Shown: positions 18,537 through 26,311 of the stretch, in pieces
Layout: each line of letters starts with the position of its first letter
Position numbering within the stretch: position 1 is the stretch's first letter
From: Halobacillus fulvus
GTDB lineage: Bacteria > Bacillota > Bacilli > Bacillales > Halobacillaceae
Direction of reading: 5' to 3'
Assembly: GCA_004078665.1 (NCBI GenBank)
Contig: SCFO01000007.1
Span: 1 to 64,000 of the forward strand
Length of the DNA: 64,000 bases
Position numbers and translations under genes: made by a program
The notes under the pieces: model-generated
What the model saw: the letters and a program-made list of their open reading frames with translations, nothing else
Told to the model about the DNA's origin: nothing
The model's database searches: none

Positions 18537-18571
18537 TTAAAAGAAGGAAGAGACATAAGGCTCTTCCTTCA
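18537..18571 (-). terminator. intra-operon hairpin between the binding-protein gene and nanE
   Basis: GAAGGAAGAG and CTCTTCCTTC form a perfect 10-bp stem with loop CCTTATGT and a TTTT tail on the minus strand. It probably causes partial termination, so the binding protein is made in excess. Confidence 0.75.
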
Positions 18572-18583
18572 CATGGAATTCAT

Positions 18584-19891
18584 TTATTGTAGCGCTGCAT
18601 TCCATTTCTGTTCCGCATCTGCCAATGCATCCTTCACGGACATTTCACCAAGCATGGCCGCTTGAAGTGCATCAGTCATAGCTTTTTGAAGGTCAGAGTA
18701 GTTCTTCATTGGTGGAACAAGAACTTCAGAGTCTTTCAACTGCTCAGCAGAAATGATGCGCGCTTCGTCTTCAGGAGACGGATCTTCCGGCAGATCACTG
18801 AAGTATGGATCTTCTAGAGCTGTTTCAATAGAAGGTAAAATCGGTACGATCTTATCGAATTCTACCTGGTTTTCAGCGTTTGTCATAAATAAGGAGAAGT
18901 CAACCGCAGCATCCTGATGCTCACTTTGTTCCGGAACGACAATGTTCATCGCCGCAACGTTCTTCAAGTTCGTATCCCCTGTGATAATCGGAGCCACTCC
19001 AGTCGCTTCATAAATATCTGGAGCATTTTCGTTCACTGTATTCAGGAACTGTGGTCCAGAAGCTAGAATAGCAAGCTGACCTGCCTGGTACATATCGACC
19101 GCTTTTCCGTGACCTTCTGTCAGCACTTCACGTGGAATCAACTCATCCTGATACAAGTCTACGAAGAATTGGAACGCTTCTTCCCCTTCCGCTGTGTTGA
19201 AGGCAGCCTGTGTCATGTCTTCGTTTGTCAAATCGACACCCATTGTCACCATGGTTTCAAGAAGGTGACTACCATCGATCGATGGGAAGAATCCGTATTG
19301 ACCTGTTTCATCTTTAATCGTTTTTGCCATGTCATAAACACCAGAATAGTTCGTTGGAACATCTTCTGCAGACAAACCAGCCTGCTCCAGGATATCGGCA
19401 TTATACATCGTCACCTGAGAAGATAGGTACCAAGGAATCCCGAATGTTTCCCCACCAAAGGAGCTCGATTTCCAAATGCCTTCAAAGTATTCATCCTTTT
19501 TGTCAGCCGGTACAGCCTCATCCATGTTCACTAACGCGTCGAGCTCTGCCAACTTGGAAGCGAATTGTGGATTCAAGTTGACGACATCAGGAGCCGTTTC
19601 TGAAGCGACGGCTGATAGAATTTTCTTCTCCATATCTCCCCAAGGTACGTCTACCCATTTGACCGTTACATCTGGATTCTGTTCTTCATAATCGGCAATA
19701 ACACCTTCAATATAGTCCGTAAATGTAGGCTGCAACTGCATTGTCCAAAATTCGATTTCTGTTGAACCGGACTCAGCCTGCTCGTCGCTACCTTCCCCTT
19801 CTGCCTGCGTATCTTCCGTCGACCCTGAACATGCGGCAAGTACTAACATCAAAGCAAAAGCCATCCCCAACAAAAGTGAAAACTTCTTCAA
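18584..19891 (-). CDS. extracellular sugar-binding lipoprotein of the ABC transporter
   Basis: 435 residues. Lipoprotein signal MKKFSLLLGMAFALMLVLAAC with lipobox LAAC, then an acidic linker (STEDTQAEGEGSDEQ), then a family-1 solute-binding domain (EIEFWTMQLQPTFTDYIEGV; VKWVDVPWGDMEKKI; MYQAGQLAILASGPQFL). Captures the oligosaccharide outside the membrane for the two permeases. A TTG start 8 bp after AAGGAG is preferred; the in-frame GTG three codons upstream overlaps the ribosome site. The spacing to the esterase is short, so the two are co-transcribed. Confidence 0.92.
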   Translation of the reverse strand: MKKFSLLLGMAFALMLVLAACSGSTEDTQAEGEGSDEQAESGSTEIEFWTMQLQPTFTDYIEGVIADYEEQNPDVTVKWVDVPWGDMEKKILSAVASETAPDVVNLNPQFASKLAELDALVNMDEAVPADKKDEYFEGIWKSSSFGGETFGIPWYLSSQVTMYNADILEQAGLSAEDVPTNYSGVYDMAKTIKDETGQYGFFPSIDGSHLLETMVTMGVDLTNEDMTQAAFNTAEGEEAFQFFVDLYQDELIPREVLTEGHGKAVDMYQAGQLAILASGPQFLNTVNENAPDIYEATGVAPIITGDTNLKNVAAMNIVVPEQSEHQDAAVDFSLFMTNAENQVEFDKIVPILPSIETALEDPYFSDLPEDPSPEDEARIISAEQLKDSEVLVPPMKNYSDLQKAMTDALQAAMLGEMSVKDALADAEQKWNAALQ

Positions 19892-19906
19892 ACCACTCAC
19901 TCCTTA

Positions 19907-20605
19907 TTATGAATAAAATATTTTAATGGCGTTCGGTAAATCCTTACGCCAACACTCCCATAAATGATCGTGATCGAATTCTTGATAGTCGTACACTTGT
20001 GCACGTAAGACAGAGCTGACTTTTCTGTTTCGCGATAATATGTAAAGACAATCATTGGTGATCGGGGATACAAAAACATCTTCTTGTGTTCCGACCGTTT
20101 GATAAACCGTCCACGGCAACGGGCGACTGCTCGCTCTCACTTGACGGACATCTTCTTCTGAAAAAGCAGCGGATTGTAAAAGGAGATGGGACCAGATGTC
20201 CGGTTCTTGCAAGGCGATTCGTAAACTGACCGCTCCTGCTAGTGAATCTCCTAGCATTCCGAGCCTGCTAATGTCGAAACGCTTGTGCAGTTCCGGCAGA
20301 AGCTCTTCGTAGAGAAAGCGGCTGTATGCTTCCTGCAACTCTCCATCTGAATGGTAGAGGTGCCACCTTTCTTCAGAGCTTTCAGGCGGGAGAAGGATGA
20401 AAACGGTAGACTCCCCCATGCCTTTTTGTAAGTCTTTCTCATAGATGTTTTTCAAATCTCCGAGGTGAGTATAATCATCTCCATCATGGACAAGGAGCAT
20501 TTGTACGCTACGTTCTCTTTGAGAATCCGCTTTCAAAATACGATAAGTGAAGATTTTCTCCAAAACCTTACTATCCAGTTGGTGATCTGTAAGTAAAGAG
20601 CGCAA
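19907..20605 (-). CDS. esterase D-like alpha/beta hydrolase, first gene of the glycan operon
   Basis: 232 residues, putative-esterase (PF00756) fold. Nucleophile motif GDSLAG with its Ser near 119 (RLGMLGDSLAGAVSLRIAL), MLLVHDGDDYTHLG near 36, and a late EFDHDHLWECWR that offers the catalytic His. No signal peptide. It probably removes acyl groups from imported glycan. TTG start, 8 bp after GGAGGT. It heads the minus-strand operon that runs to 8666. Confidence 0.8.
   Translation of the reverse strand: MRSLLTDHQLDSKVLEKIFTYRILKADSQRERSVQMLLVHDGDDYTHLGDLKNIYEKDLQKGMGESTVFILLPPESSEERWHLYHSDGELQEAYSRFLYEELLPELHKRFDISRLGMLGDSLAGAVSLRIALQEPDIWSHLLLQSAAFSEEDVRQVRASSRPLPWTVYQTVGTQEDVFVSPITNDCLYILSRNRKVSSVLRAQVYDYQEFDHDHLWECWRKDLPNAIKIFYS
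20547..20565 (-). promoter_or_regulatory. second copy of the 19-bp operator-like repeat, inside the esterase gene
   Basis: GTGAAGATTTTCTCCAAAA (plus strand) is identical to 20666-20684 and lies 119 bp from it, in the early coding region. Such paired sites often allow repressor looping. Confidence 0.5.
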
Positions 20606-20641
20606 TGTTTTGAACCTCCACTTGTTTCTTTTGATGTATTA

Positions 20642-20686
20642 ACCATAGCACAAGAAATCATAATTGTGAAGATTTTCTCCAAAATA
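20642..20686 (-). promoter_or_regulatory. promoter and operator-like site of the glycan operon
   Basis: On the minus strand TTCACA (20670-20665) and TATGGT (20647-20642) are 17 bp apart. TATTTTGGAGAAAATC (20686-20671) lies just before the -35 box and the 19-bp repeat overlaps it. The best candidate to bind it is the operon's own RpiR protein. Confidence 0.55.
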
Positions 20687-20791
20687 TTTTAATAAAAAGA
20701 ATTTATCCTTCTTATTTTCTTAATATTTGGAAATTAAAGGTTATAAGGCTTCAATAACCAAGATATTAAGAAAGTCCATTTAGCTGAAAAG

Positions 20792-20860
20792 TTTCCGTCA
20801 ATCATACAGGCTCTTGGAGGGGCGGGAACTACCTCGCTTCCAATAATGAGTGAACGGAAA
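20792..20860 (+). repeat. internally deleted copy of the palindromic element (69 bp)
   Basis: TTTCCG and CGGAAA ends are kept with GGAGGGGCGGGAA inside, but the middle is lost. Confidence 0.75.
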
Positions 20861-20967
20861 CCATCATTATGATTAACAACCACCGATTTAACACACCAAA
20901 ACACACCCGAAAGTTTAAACACTCCCTAAAAAGGGATTGTTTACCAATTGAAAAGGAGTGTGAAACG

Positions 20968-21315
20968 ATGAAGAAAGATGCCCAAACTTTGCTAGAGGAA
21001 TATAGACAAGGGATTGAACGCCTGAGCGAGTCCCTTCCCGATACGATTCAGGAATACAACCGATTTACCGGAAAGGCTTTTGAAAAAGGAGAAGTTGACC
21101 GGCCACATAAGCATTTGATGGCTCTAGCGATCAGCTTGAAGGAAGGCGATGAAGCGAGTATCACCTATCATATGGACCAATGCATAGCCATGGAATGCAC
21201 CGATCAGCAAATTTACGAAACGATGGCAGTAGCTGCCGGTTACGGTGGTGGGTCTGCCATGAGTCAGTCCGTCATCACAGGAATGGAAGTACTGGATCAA
21301 TTAAAAAACCGTTAA
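20968..21315 (+). CDS. carboxymuconolactone decarboxylase (AhpD-like) family protein
   Basis: 115 residues, all helical. LPDTIQEYNRFTGKAFEKG, KHLMALAISLKEGDEASITYH and YETMAVAAGYGGGSAMSQS fit the CMD family. The CxxC pair of peroxidase-type AhpD is absent; a lone Cys-containing CIAMECTDQQ stretch stands in its place, so alkylhydroperoxidase activity is doubtful. The start follows AAAAGGAGTG. Monocistronic and convergent with the VOC gene. Confidence 0.85.
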   Translation: MKKDAQTLLEEYRQGIERLSESLPDTIQEYNRFTGKAFEKGEVDRPHKHLMALAISLKEGDEASITYHMDQCIAMECTDQQIYETMAVAAGYGGGSAMSQSVITGMEVLDQLKNR

Positions 21316-21345
21316 AGAGAGGGGTTTTCCCTCCCTTCAACGGTT
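21307..21345. terminator. shared convergent terminator
   Basis: AACCGTT...GAGAGGG and CCCTCCC...AACGGTT pair around TTTT and overlap the stop codons of both convergent genes. The T run is poor. Confidence 0.6.
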
Positions 21346-21708
21346 AAATTCAATCAGATTCCCGTCTGGATCACTGATAAAAACCTGATGCCACTCGGTC
21401 TTATTCTCAGGCTTATTTAAGATTTCAATGTTATGTGATTCGATATGCTCAAGGAAAGCGTCCATGTCCTGCACTCTTATCGCGAAGTGACCGTCACGTG
21501 AATCAATTTCCGTCGTCCCTCGCAACGTCTTTCCTTCCTCATGCACAATGAGATGAATTTGCGTGTTACCGATTTGATACCATGCTCCCGGAAAGCCGAA
21601 ATCTGGTCGATCATTGCTTTCCTCGAATCCGAGAACTTCTCCGTAAAAATGTTTGGACCTTTCGATGTCTGTTACAAGTAGTGAAACATGGTGAATCCCT
21701 TCATACAT
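21337..21708 (-). CDS. VOC family (glyoxalase-like) protein
   Basis: 123 residues forming one VOC unit: MYEGIHHVSLLVTDIERSKHFY, NTQIHLIVHEEG, RDGHFAIRVQDMD and a closing FISDPDGNLIEFNR. His7, the His of IHLIV, the His of GHFAI and the final Glu fit metal ligands. Substrate unknown; the close group is often labelled glyoxalase/bleomycin-resistance-like. Ribosome site AAGGAGATGATGG. Confidence 0.87.
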   Translation of the reverse strand: MYEGIHHVSLLVTDIERSKHFYGEVLGFEESNDRPDFGFPGAWYQIGNTQIHLIVHEEGKTLRGTTEIDSRDGHFAIRVQDMDAFLEHIESHNIEILNKPENKTEWHQVFISDPDGNLIEFNR

Positions 21709-21782
21709 ACCATCATCTCCTTAAAAAACTTCTAATTGAAGATTACCATGAATACCGAATGCTTTTCTAATAGACCTTGTTA

Positions 21783-21830
21783 AAAGTTTCCGTTGTGCCT
21801 GATAGAGCTTGGAGTATGTTATGGGGGCAA
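21783..21830 (+). repeat. 5'-end remnant of the palindromic element
   Basis: GTTTCCGTTGTGCCTGATAG followed by AGCTTGGAG matches the left end of the full copies, then similarity stops. Confidence 0.5.
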
Positions 21831-21983
21831 GATGCTCACCTTAAATAAACATTCAAATTCAACTGATCCTTCTGAAAGTAAATGATTGATATGCTGAGAG
21901 TGGGTATACTCGAGATAATATTCTTGTCGTGATTCCAAGACCCAAAGCACTTTTCTATTTATACATCTCGAAATAAAACCCAT
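21819..21983 (-). CDS. possible 54-residue ORF or gene remnant
   Basis: The frame runs from ATG GGT TTT to a TAA that lies inside the neighbouring repeat remnant. The product has a protein-like composition (RKVLWVLESRQEYYLEY) but resembles nothing I recognise. There is only a poor ribosome site, so it may be the tail of a gene destroyed by the repeat. The rest of the 21710-22030 gap shows nothing. Confidence 0.3.
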   Translation of the reverse strand: MGFISRCINRKVLWVLESRQEYYLEYTHSQHINHLLSEGSVEFECLFKVSILPP

Positions 21984-22034
21984 ATCTTTTAATCATTTTA
22001 AGTGAAAATTCTTAAAGGAATATTAAAAGACAAC

Positions 22035-23021
22035 TTATGAAGCTTGTGTTGTGCCATTGTTGATGATTTGAGTCCATTCTTCTCCAGCGTTTTCTGTCTG
22101 ATAAGCATGGCCGCTGATTGTAAAAATCGTGAGTTCTTCTGGGTTTTGTGGGTTTTGAGCAGTGTACATGACGGCGTCTTCTGTCATATCAGGTAAAGGA
22201 ACTTCTTCGATCGATCCGTCTTCAAGCTGATAGGACTTCATAGCCGCTTCTCCCGTGTACAAGCCATAAAACAGCTCATCCTCCGCAAAGAAAATTCCGC
22301 TTCCTTGACCTTCTGCAGAAACCCTTTCGAACGTGTCGCCCGCATCTTCACTTAAATAAATACCGGACTGGCTCGCAACCGCCACTTTCTTTTCATCGGT
22401 CGGGTGGACAGCGATTTGGAAAAGCTTTTCATCGAGATTTTCAGCCTTCAGACGTTCCCAAGTCTCGCCTCCATCAAAGCTGCGGTAAAGCCCTTGATCA
22501 AGCTCTGAATTCGGCTGTTCGTTGAGCACGTATACCGCATGGCTGTTATAGCCTACACCCATCGCATGAAAGTCACTTTCTCCTACAAATCCGATAGAAG
22601 ATAGCTGTTCATCTACCGTCCCTTTCTGGAGACCCAGCGGGTTTGGCAGGTCGCTGTTTGGACCAGGATGACCAGATACATAAAACCCTTCGTCAACCAT
22701 ATTGAACCCCATATAGTCGTTCTTGTGAAGATCGGCCTGAAGCCACTCTCCATTTTGATAAAGCTTAAGACCTTCGTGTGCAGCAAAGGTAACAGTTTCA
22801 CCATCTAAATAACCTACACCGTGAACATGATCGACACTGCCTTCGAACGAAGACACTTCTTCAAGAGAAGATGTCTGATCTTCAGAAGTGTCTGTATCTC
22901 CAGATGACGACTCATTAGTTGCGGGATCTTGAGAGTCTGCAGATCCCTCTTCTTCTGATTGGCTGCAACCGGCTAAAATGATAAGAATCGTAACCAGCAA
23001 CAAAATCCATATTCTTTTCAT
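22035..23021 (-). CDS. lipoprotein with sialidase-like beta-propeller repeats (F510_1955 type)
   Basis: 328 residues. Lipobox in MKRIWILLLVTILIILAGC, a Ser/Asp/Glu-rich linker (about 20-55), then a propeller with SFDGGETWERL, SEDAGDTFERV and TENAGEEWTQI, which are Asp-box (BNR) repeats. RefSeq calls this group F510_1955 family glycosylhydrolase, but no catalytic set is evident and the name is not functional proof. The start is the ATG after AGAGGAG; an in-frame TTG lies two codons upstream. It sits outside the membrane. Confidence 0.8.
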   Translation of the reverse strand: MKRIWILLLVTILIILAGCSQSEEEGSADSQDPATNESSSGDTDTSEDQTSSLEEVSSFEGSVDHVHGVGYLDGETVTFAAHEGLKLYQNGEWLQADLHKNDYMGFNMVDEGFYVSGHPGPNSDLPNPLGLQKGTVDEQLSSIGFVGESDFHAMGVGYNSHAVYVLNEQPNSELDQGLYRSFDGGETWERLKAENLDEKLFQIAVHPTDEKKVAVASQSGIYLSEDAGDTFERVSAEGQGSGIFFAEDELFYGLYTGEAAMKSYQLEDGSIEEVPLPDMTEDAVMYTAQNPQNPEELTIFTISGHAYQTENAGEEWTQIINNGTTQAS

Positions 23022-23089
23022 AATCAAACTCCTCTATCATTTTCTACCATCAATATAGATGTCTTGCCTGTGTATTTCAACGTTTTTTC

Positions 23090-23127
23090 AAAAAAAGAGG
23101 GCGAGTCCTTGAGACTCCTACCCTCTT
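23090..23127 (-). terminator. terminator of the MurE-like gene
   Basis: AAGAGGG-AGGAGTC pairs with GACTC-CCCTCTT and is followed by T7 on the minus strand, right after the stop at 23129. Confidence 0.9.
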
Positions 23128-23128
23128 G

Positions 23129-24595
23129 CTATTTATGACACTTTTCATACGTGAAATATCGGACCGTCTCTTCGTCGGTAGTCGTCGGCACTGAAAACGT
23201 CTGTTTGTACGTTTCATTCCCTTTCCCTGTAACCAATACCCAATCGTTTTCCTCGGCTGTTTCAATCGCCTGTTGAATAGCTAATGTACGATCCGAATGA
23301 ATCGATCCTTTTTCGTTACCATAAGCTTTTTGCAATTTATACAATGTTTCTTCCATCACTTCTGCGGACACCCCGTTCAAATCGTCGAACGTCAGCAAGT
23401 ACGCATCGCTCCATTCGGATGTAATGGAAATCATTTCTCTACGTTTCGTTTGATCACGATCACCTCGGAAGCCGAATACGTGAAAGATTCGCTCTGCTCC
23501 GCATTCTTTCGCTGTGCGAAGCGATTGAAAGATGGCATCAGGTGTGTGGGCATAATCAACGATGACCGTCGGGCGACCTTTTTCTTTAAAAACTTGAAAG
23601 CGACCATCGACGCCGTGAAAGCCGTCAAACGAGTGAAGAAGCTGTTCCCTGTCCACTCCCATACGCTTGGCTGTGGCATAAGCCATCGACAGGTTATACA
23701 TATTATGAACCCCGTACATGCGCCAATGAATAGAAGCTAACCCTTCATTGTCTTTGATTTTGATCTGAGGTGGATTCCACTGATAGTCGACAATTTCAAC
23801 ATCCGCATCCTCCCTTTCACCGATCGTGCAGGTGGAGACGTTCTCCTTATTCAGCAGCTGATCCAAGTGTTCCCCCCAGCTATCATCTGTGTTGATGACG
23901 GCGGTCCCATCTGCTTTCAGCTTATCGAACAACATTTTTTTAGCATTGAAGTAGTCTTCCATTGAATCGTGGTAATCCAAATGATCGTGCGTGAGGTTTG
24001 TGAATAGCGCGTAATCAAATAAAATTCCTTCCACACGATATTGAATTAAAGCGTGGGAGGATACTTCCATAATGACGACATCATCCCGGCTGTTTGCCAG
24101 CGCACGATTGAACTCCAGCGCATTAGGAGTCGTATTCGCTGCCGGAAACTCTTCACCGTTAATGATGTTCCGAATCGAACCAAAGAGCGCACAAGAGTAG
24201 CCGTTTTGTTCAAGGATATGTTTCAGCAAATAGCTCGTCGTCGTCTTTCCGTTTGTCCCGGTAATGCCGATGATCGTTTTGCCATCAGAGGGTCTTCCGT
24301 AAAAAACATGGCTTAATACAGCCAATACTTTCCGGCTACTTTTCACCTTCACATATGGAACAGGCAGATCATGATGATCTTCTTCACCAATTATGGCAGC
24401 GGCGCCGTTTTGAATGGCATCCTGTATATAGTCATGGCCGTTTTTGCTATAGCCTTTAATGGCTACAAATAGATAGCCTGGTCGAATTTCAGAAGAACTG
24501 GCTTCCATTCCCTCGATCGTCAGGGTGTCGTCAGAATAAGTGGCGTCGACTTCTTGATGTAGTTGTAACTGTTGGAGCAGGTCCTGGAATTTCAT
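23129..24595 (-). CDS. murE: MurE-like UDP-MurNAc-tripeptide ligase (paralog outside the dcw cluster)
   Basis: 488 residues with all three Mur ligase domains: N-terminal EASSSEIRPGYLFVAIKGY, ATP loop GITGTNGKTTTSYLLKH near 112, FTNLTHDHLDYHDSMEDYF with the carbamylated-Lys region, HGVDGRFQVF, and VDYAHTPDA. Normal MurE adds the third residue of the peptidoglycan stem. Here the amino-acid recognition loop, DNPR in DAP-adding enzymes, reads TFDDLNGVSAEV, and the usual GKGHE is GKGNE. The third residue may therefore not be meso-DAP; Halobacillus uses ornithine. It stands alone between unrelated genes, so it is either a relocated or an extra MurE. Ribosome site AAAGGGG. Confidence 0.85.
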   Translation of the reverse strand: MKFQDLLQQLQLHQEVDATYSDDTLTIEGMEASSSEIRPGYLFVAIKGYSKNGHDYIQDAIQNGAAAIIGEEDHHDLPVPYVKVKSSRKVLAVLSHVFYGRPSDGKTIIGITGTNGKTTTSYLLKHILEQNGYSCALFGSIRNIINGEEFPAANTTPNALEFNRALANSRDDVVIMEVSSHALIQYRVEGILFDYALFTNLTHDHLDYHDSMEDYFNAKKMLFDKLKADGTAVINTDDSWGEHLDQLLNKENVSTCTIGEREDADVEIVDYQWNPPQIKIKDNEGLASIHWRMYGVHNMYNLSMAYATAKRMGVDREQLLHSFDGFHGVDGRFQVFKEKGRPTVIVDYAHTPDAIFQSLRTAKECGAERIFHVFGFRGDRDQTKRREMISITSEWSDAYLLTFDDLNGVSAEVMEETLYKLQKAYGNEKGSIHSDRTLAIQQAIETAEENDWVLVTGKGNETYKQTFSVPTTTDEETVRYFTYEKCHK

Positions 24596-24705
24596 TATGG
24601 TTCCCCTTTATAAAAAAACTGTATGTCTATTGTATAGACATTTCGTTCATAATTCGCGTTATCCGAAGGTCTGTAACAGAGATTTAATATTTTTACACTT
24701 GTTTA

Positions 24706-24872
24706 TTTCCGTTTTCATGACAGAGCTAGGAGGGGCGGGAAATAACTCGCTTTCCATGGGCGGGCGCTGAGCTTCCTCAGGCTAGAGCCTTCCGGGATCT
24801 CAGCCTGCCCTTTCCTCCCCATAGGAGTCTCGCCATTTCCCGCCCCTCCTTTCCATAATAGATAAACGGAAA
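24706..24872. repeat. full-length palindromic element, copy 2 (167 bp)
   Basis: TTTCCG...CGGAAA ends, inner arms GGAGGGGCGGGAAA and TTTCCCGCCCCTCC, and the same centre as the copy at 4503 in the same orientation. The rest of the 24596-25058 gap holds no gene. Confidence 0.87.
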
Positions 24873-25017
24873 GACCATTAATTGAAAAAGTAATAAGAAA
24901 TAACAGTCTTCTTCTAATCCCTCTATTTGGTGCCTATAACATAACCTTGAATAATGCTTCTTTATACAACGACACTGATTGATCCAAACAAATTTTATTA
25001 ATAAATCCTAAACTAAA

Positions 25018-25052
25018 GAAAGAATGTCCAGACTCATGTCTGAACATCCTTT
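25018..25052 (-). terminator. terminator of the amine oxidase-like gene
   Basis: AGGATGT-CAGAC and GTCTG-ACATTCT pair around ATGA with a short T tail on the minus strand. Confidence 0.7.
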
Positions 25053-25058
25053 ATTATC

Positions 25059-26264
25059 TCACGATTGTCCACGCTGATAAAGCGTTGCATCCACTTTTTT
25101 ATCACCTGAAATCATCTGTGCCAATAACTTCGCAAGCACCATGCCATAAACGATACCGTTATCGCCGTAGGCAAGCAGGAAATGGCTGTTCGGATACTCT
25201 GGATATTCGCCGATCATCGGCAACCCATCGACCATTCCTCCGTAAAAAGCGGCGGATACGTATTCGGCTTCGACCTGAATCTCCGGAAAGAGTTTATGAA
25301 ATTCTTGCAACAGCCCATCTCGTTTATGAATCATTTTCTGATCGCGTTCGACTGGATGATTGGTATCTTCGTCCAGCCCTCCGATGATGACGCGGTTATC
25401 CTTCGTCGAGCGGATGTACACGTAAGGTCGGGCGGTTTCCCAGATGAGTGTCCGGTTATGCCACCCTGTGAAATCAGGCACCGGAGCTGTTGTCACAGTG
25501 TACGTACTGACAAAGCGCGCCTTCTTTTCTTTCTTGATTTCCATATCATTGTAACCAGCTGCAAAAATCACTTTTTCTGCCCGGATGATGTTTCCTTGCC
25601 CCGTTCGGATGACAGGCTTCCCATCTTCATAATGCAGCCCCGTCATTTTAGTATGTTCAAAAACCTGTGCGCCTTTTTGATGCACGTAGTCAATCAATCC
25701 ATGAGTGAACGCTAGTGGATTCATTTCTCCATCATTCTTTACATAGACTGCGCCTTGTTTTTCAAAGGAGTAATGCTCCCGGATCCAGTCGCTGTCGACC
25801 CATTCGACTGGTGCACCTTCGCTTTTCAACCACTGATATTCCTTTTGGAAAGCAGGCAGATCACCTTCCTGACTGACATAATAGAGGGTATCTCTTCGCT
25901 TGAATTCAGTATCGATCCTTACCTTTTCACACGCTTGTTCAATGTCGTCGATCGCTTGCTGACAAAGCTTGTAATGCTTTGCAATCGCTTCTTCTCCAAA
26001 GGTGTGGATCAAGTCGGTGAAGTATTTTTCTCCGGAAGATTGAAGGATCGTCGTATTCGTGCTGGTGCTTCCCGAACCGACCTTCTCCTGTTCAATGATG
26101 ACCGGACGAAGCCCCTGCTCCGCTAAATAATACGCGCATTGTGCCCCTGAACTTCCTGCTCCGATAATCAACACATCACAAGTGAGGTCTTTGTCGAGAG
26201 CTGGATAGGACGGAGTTTCCTCCATTGTTTCCGGCCAATAATACGTTCCTGATTGGATATCCAT
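25059..26264 (-). CDS. FAD-dependent amine/D-amino-acid oxidase-like protein (DAO family)
   Basis: About 401 residues. FAD fold VLIIGAGSSGAQCAYYLAEQ near 30, then IEQEKVGSGSTSTNTTILQ. The C-terminal FAD contact is AFYGGMVDGLPMIGEYPEYP followed by LAYGDNGIVYGMVLAK. The group includes glycine, sarcosine and gamma-glutamylputrescine oxidases. It lies 48 bp after the BCCT transporter gene on the same strand, so the pair probably takes up and oxidises one nitrogen compound. I prefer the Met at 26264 because the one at 26273 is too near AAGGG. No Rieske domain is attached. Confidence 0.83.
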   Translation of the reverse strand: MDIQSGTYYWPETMEETPSYPALDKDLTCDVLIIGAGSSGAQCAYYLAEQGLRPVIIEQEKVGSGSTSTNTTILQSSGEKYFTDLIHTFGEEAIAKHYKLCQQAIDDIEQACEKVRIDTEFKRRDTLYYVSQEGDLPAFQKEYQWLKSEGAPVEWVDSDWIREHYSFEKQGAVYVKNDGEMNPLAFTHGLIDYVHQKGAQVFEHTKMTGLHYEDGKPVIRTGQGNIIRAEKVIFAAGYNDMEIKKEKKARFVSTYTVTTAPVPDFTGWHNRTLIWETARPYVYIRSTKDNRVIIGGLDEDTNHPVERDQKMIHKRDGLLQEFHKLFPEIQVEAEYVSAAFYGGMVDGLPMIGEYPEYPNSHFLLAYGDNGIVYGMVLAKLLAQMISGDKKVDATLYQRGQS

Positions 26265-26311
26265 AGATGCCATCGCCCTTTTTTCGTTAGTATGGCTGAG
26301 TGACTTCTAGT

